This document shows, in pieces, positions 61,901 through 64,000 of a stretch of 64,000 nucleotides of DNA. The translations under genes were made by a program, and so were the position numbers. Positions within the stretch are counted from its first letter, which is position 1. Each line of letters starts with the position of its first letter. The notes under the pieces are model-generated. The model had not been told where the DNA came from, did no database searches, and saw nothing but the letters and a program-made list of their open reading frames with translations. This DNA is from Opisthocomus hoazin. Lineage: Eukaryota > Chordata > Aves > Opisthocomiformes > Opisthocomidae. The DNA lies in NCBI RefSeq assembly GCF_030867145.1, contig NC_134427.1:11369001-11433000 (forward strand), in the 5' to 3' direction.

Positions 61901-64000
61901 ACTTTGCAGTGGCACCCACACGGGTTTGCAGAGCCCTTGGAAGTGTCAGCTAATGCTGCCCCATTTGCTGTGGCCATGCATGCTTTTGCTGGGGAATGTG
62001 GGCTCCGGCTGTGCTGGGGGGACCCGGGCTCCCTGCAGATGCCAGCTCCCCTTGTCACCCTTTGCAGTGGCCGTTGTGTGCCTGCACAAAGCTACCCACT
62101 GCATGCAGCAAGTGCACCTCCACCCCGCTTTCACACCTCAATTCCCCTTCCCACAGCCTTGAGTATCTTGCTAATACAATTTGCTTTCTGCTCCCTCAGT
62201 TTAGACCCCATCTGTCCAGTTTACTCGTATGTCTCTGGGTTAGGAACCTGGAGCTGGCTTTAACCCAGCAATTCAGCACCTGCCAGTGTAACAACCGTTA
62301 AATTCTGACTGTGTCCAGGCTCCTGCCACTGCAGCCCCCAAGTGAAGGTTTGTCTGGCTCCCCTCCATGATCCCTGGATGTTGTCATCCCATAGTGCCTG
62401 GGAGCATCCCTGCCAGGGTTAGAGGCAAGAAGCCCCTGTGCTGCCCCATGCAGATCTCCAGCACCCAGAGGTGGAGCATCCCTCCTGACAGCCAACCCCA
62501 ACCCACCCACGTGCCCATCCTGCTCTGCCACCCCCCAGCTGCCCTCTTCATGGTCATGTTTTCTGCTTGATGACGTTTTCCCCGTTTGCTTGTTTCTGGA
62601 AGAAACACCTTTTCCAGCCTTTCCGGGTGAGCACAGTCTCCCAGCACTGTCAGACTCCCAGACAGGATGACTGGAATAAAGTCACGTACTGTGGGGGATA
62701 TCAGTGCCAGAAGCACAGCCTGGATCTCCCACATCTCTCCTGGACCTCCGGACCACCCTTTCCCCTCCAGCACTGAACAATATCCTTCCAGTTCACTGCA
62801 CGAGGGCAGATCGTGCAAAGCACCCGGGGCGTCCCCAGATGTGACACACTGCTTGTTTTGCCCCAAAATACTTGCTGGAAAACGTGGAGTGGGGTTGTTG
62901 CTCATCTTCCTCACAACGAAAAGGAGTCCCAGGCCGGACGTGGAGCCAGCTGCTGGCAAATGAGCTGGAGGAAATGTGTTTCTTGTTTCTGGCTGGCTTT
63001 TTGCCTTTCCAGGAGCAGGCTGGGCGGTGCGGGGGGAGCACTTTCTGCCCCTGCTTCATCAGCCAGTGCTGGGGCGAGTGCAGGAAGGAGTGGGCAGCCC
63101 CTGGTGGGTTGGGGCTTTACATGGGCCAAGGGGGAGTCCCCCTGGATGTTCCTTGCTGCTGCCATGGGACTCCCAGCCAGACACAGCTGCCTGGGATGGT
63201 TTTCCCCCTCGGGCCCAGGGCTGTCATAAGCACAGGGGTGGGAAGAGATAGGGTGTCCCCAGCAAGATGGCAAGAACGGGCCCCCCTCAGAAGGAGCAGG
63301 ACAGAGAGCAGTCACTGACCCCACAGAAATGGGGTGCTCCTGCATGGTGAGCCCATGGGGCTGGGATGCTCGAGGTGGTTCCCAGGCTATGCTGGGCTAC
63401 GTGGGACAGTGGGACATTAGGGAATGTGTTCCCACATCTGCTGGGATTGCCCCCACCTGGGGGGCTCAGCTCTTGTCACCGTCCCATCCCCTAGCAGTCC
63501 CACCTGCCCTGTGCTAAGTATTCACATCTGGGACACAGAAACACCTGTCACTCCACCATCCCCACCACCTCCCTCTGTTGCCCAGGCACCAAGACCTGTC
63601 ACATGGATGCTTCTGCACACACTGGGGCTGTCACCAAAGGGGTCACAACCCACATTGCACTCCTGCTGCCCTACAGTGTGATTTATGGGACGTTTCCCCA
63701 CCTCTCTTGCCCAGCAGACACCAGGACCATGCAGGGCGTTCCTCCTCATCTTCCTGCCTTCGTGAGCCGAGTGAGAGCCATATGCTGACATGTATGTGTG
63801 AGCATGTGTGTTCATTTGGAGGATGGGGGGAGGGATTTCCTGGGTTTTTAAAAAGAGATATTGAAAATTAGTGAGTTTAAAAAGGAAGAAGTCTGCAAAA
63901 ACGTTGCAGTGCATCTTCTCTGAGCTGTTCTGCAGGACACTGGGAGAAGAGAAGGGTGAGGAGCAGCTGGCACGAGGGAGACTCCCAGGAATGACCCCAA
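55961..64000. other. GC-rich region with no supportable gene
   Basis: Eight kilobases were read on both strands. Open frames are long only because of base composition; none shows recognisable family residues or a chain of phase-compatible exons. In human, F8 lies next to FUNDC2, head to head with it. Its first-exon residues (RRYY, then WDYM) were looked for and not found. No known repeat was recognised. Confidence 0.5.

Overview
This window is vertebrate and almost certainly avian nuclear DNA. Three kinds of sequence support this: CR1 LINEs with the typical bird 3' end, bird-type endogenous retrovirus LTRs that begin TGTCCTGG, and compact spliced genes with CpG-island promoters. There are no tools behind these calls. 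Genes were recognised by translating exons and comparing them with family sequences I know, and every splice junction was checked for reading phase.

Five protein-coding genes are supported. GCNA (+, about 1.4-18.2 kb) encodes a SprT-type protease. BRCC3 (-, 37.05-29.45 kb) encodes the JAMM deubiquitinase BRCC36. MTCP1 (+, 41.3-41.9 kb) encodes a TCL1-family protein. CMC4 (+, 43.1-46.7 kb) encodes a twin CX9C mitochondrial protein and probably shares a first exon with MTCP1 at about 37.5 kb. FUNDC2 (-, 55.6-51.7 kb) encodes a mitochondrial outer-membrane protein. The BRCC3-MTCP1/CMC4-FUNDC2 block has the order and relative orientation of human Xq28. GCNA, which is at Xq13 in human, is joined to it here.

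Layout. 0-1 kb: no gene seen, with a poly(A) signal at 695-700. 1.2-1.8 kb: CpG island and putative first exons of GCNA. 2.6-18.2 kb: the main GCNA exons, with a solo LTR in one intron and a 2-kb CR1 in another. 19.2-27.6 kb: a dense nest of retrovirus fossils in both orientations, plus a CR1, lying between the convergent 3' ends of GCNA and BRCC3. 29.4-37.05 kb: BRCC3, with a 2.4-kb CR1 in its second intron. 37.0-37.6 kb: a bidirectional CpG-island promoter with a GGGAC/GGGGC pentanucleotide repeat. 41-48 kb: MTCP1 and CMC4. 48-55.6 kb: FUNDC2, whose 3' end meets that of CMC4 tail to tail. 56-64 kb: GC-rich sequence with no gene I can support; F8 would be expected near here from human synteny but was not found.

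The most interesting points are in ordinary genes. BRCC3 has a U12-type AT-AC intron with a matching branch-point motif. MTCP1 has a GC-AG intron. The BRCC3 start codon sits in a YY1/TISU-like element. The promoter shared by BRCC3 and MTCP1/CMC4 carries a G-rich pentanucleotide tract. I found no new defence or mobile system. The least explained objects are a repeat of unknown family present twice (26.7 and 32.2 kb) and a single LTR that has retroviral internal sequence facing away from it on both sides.
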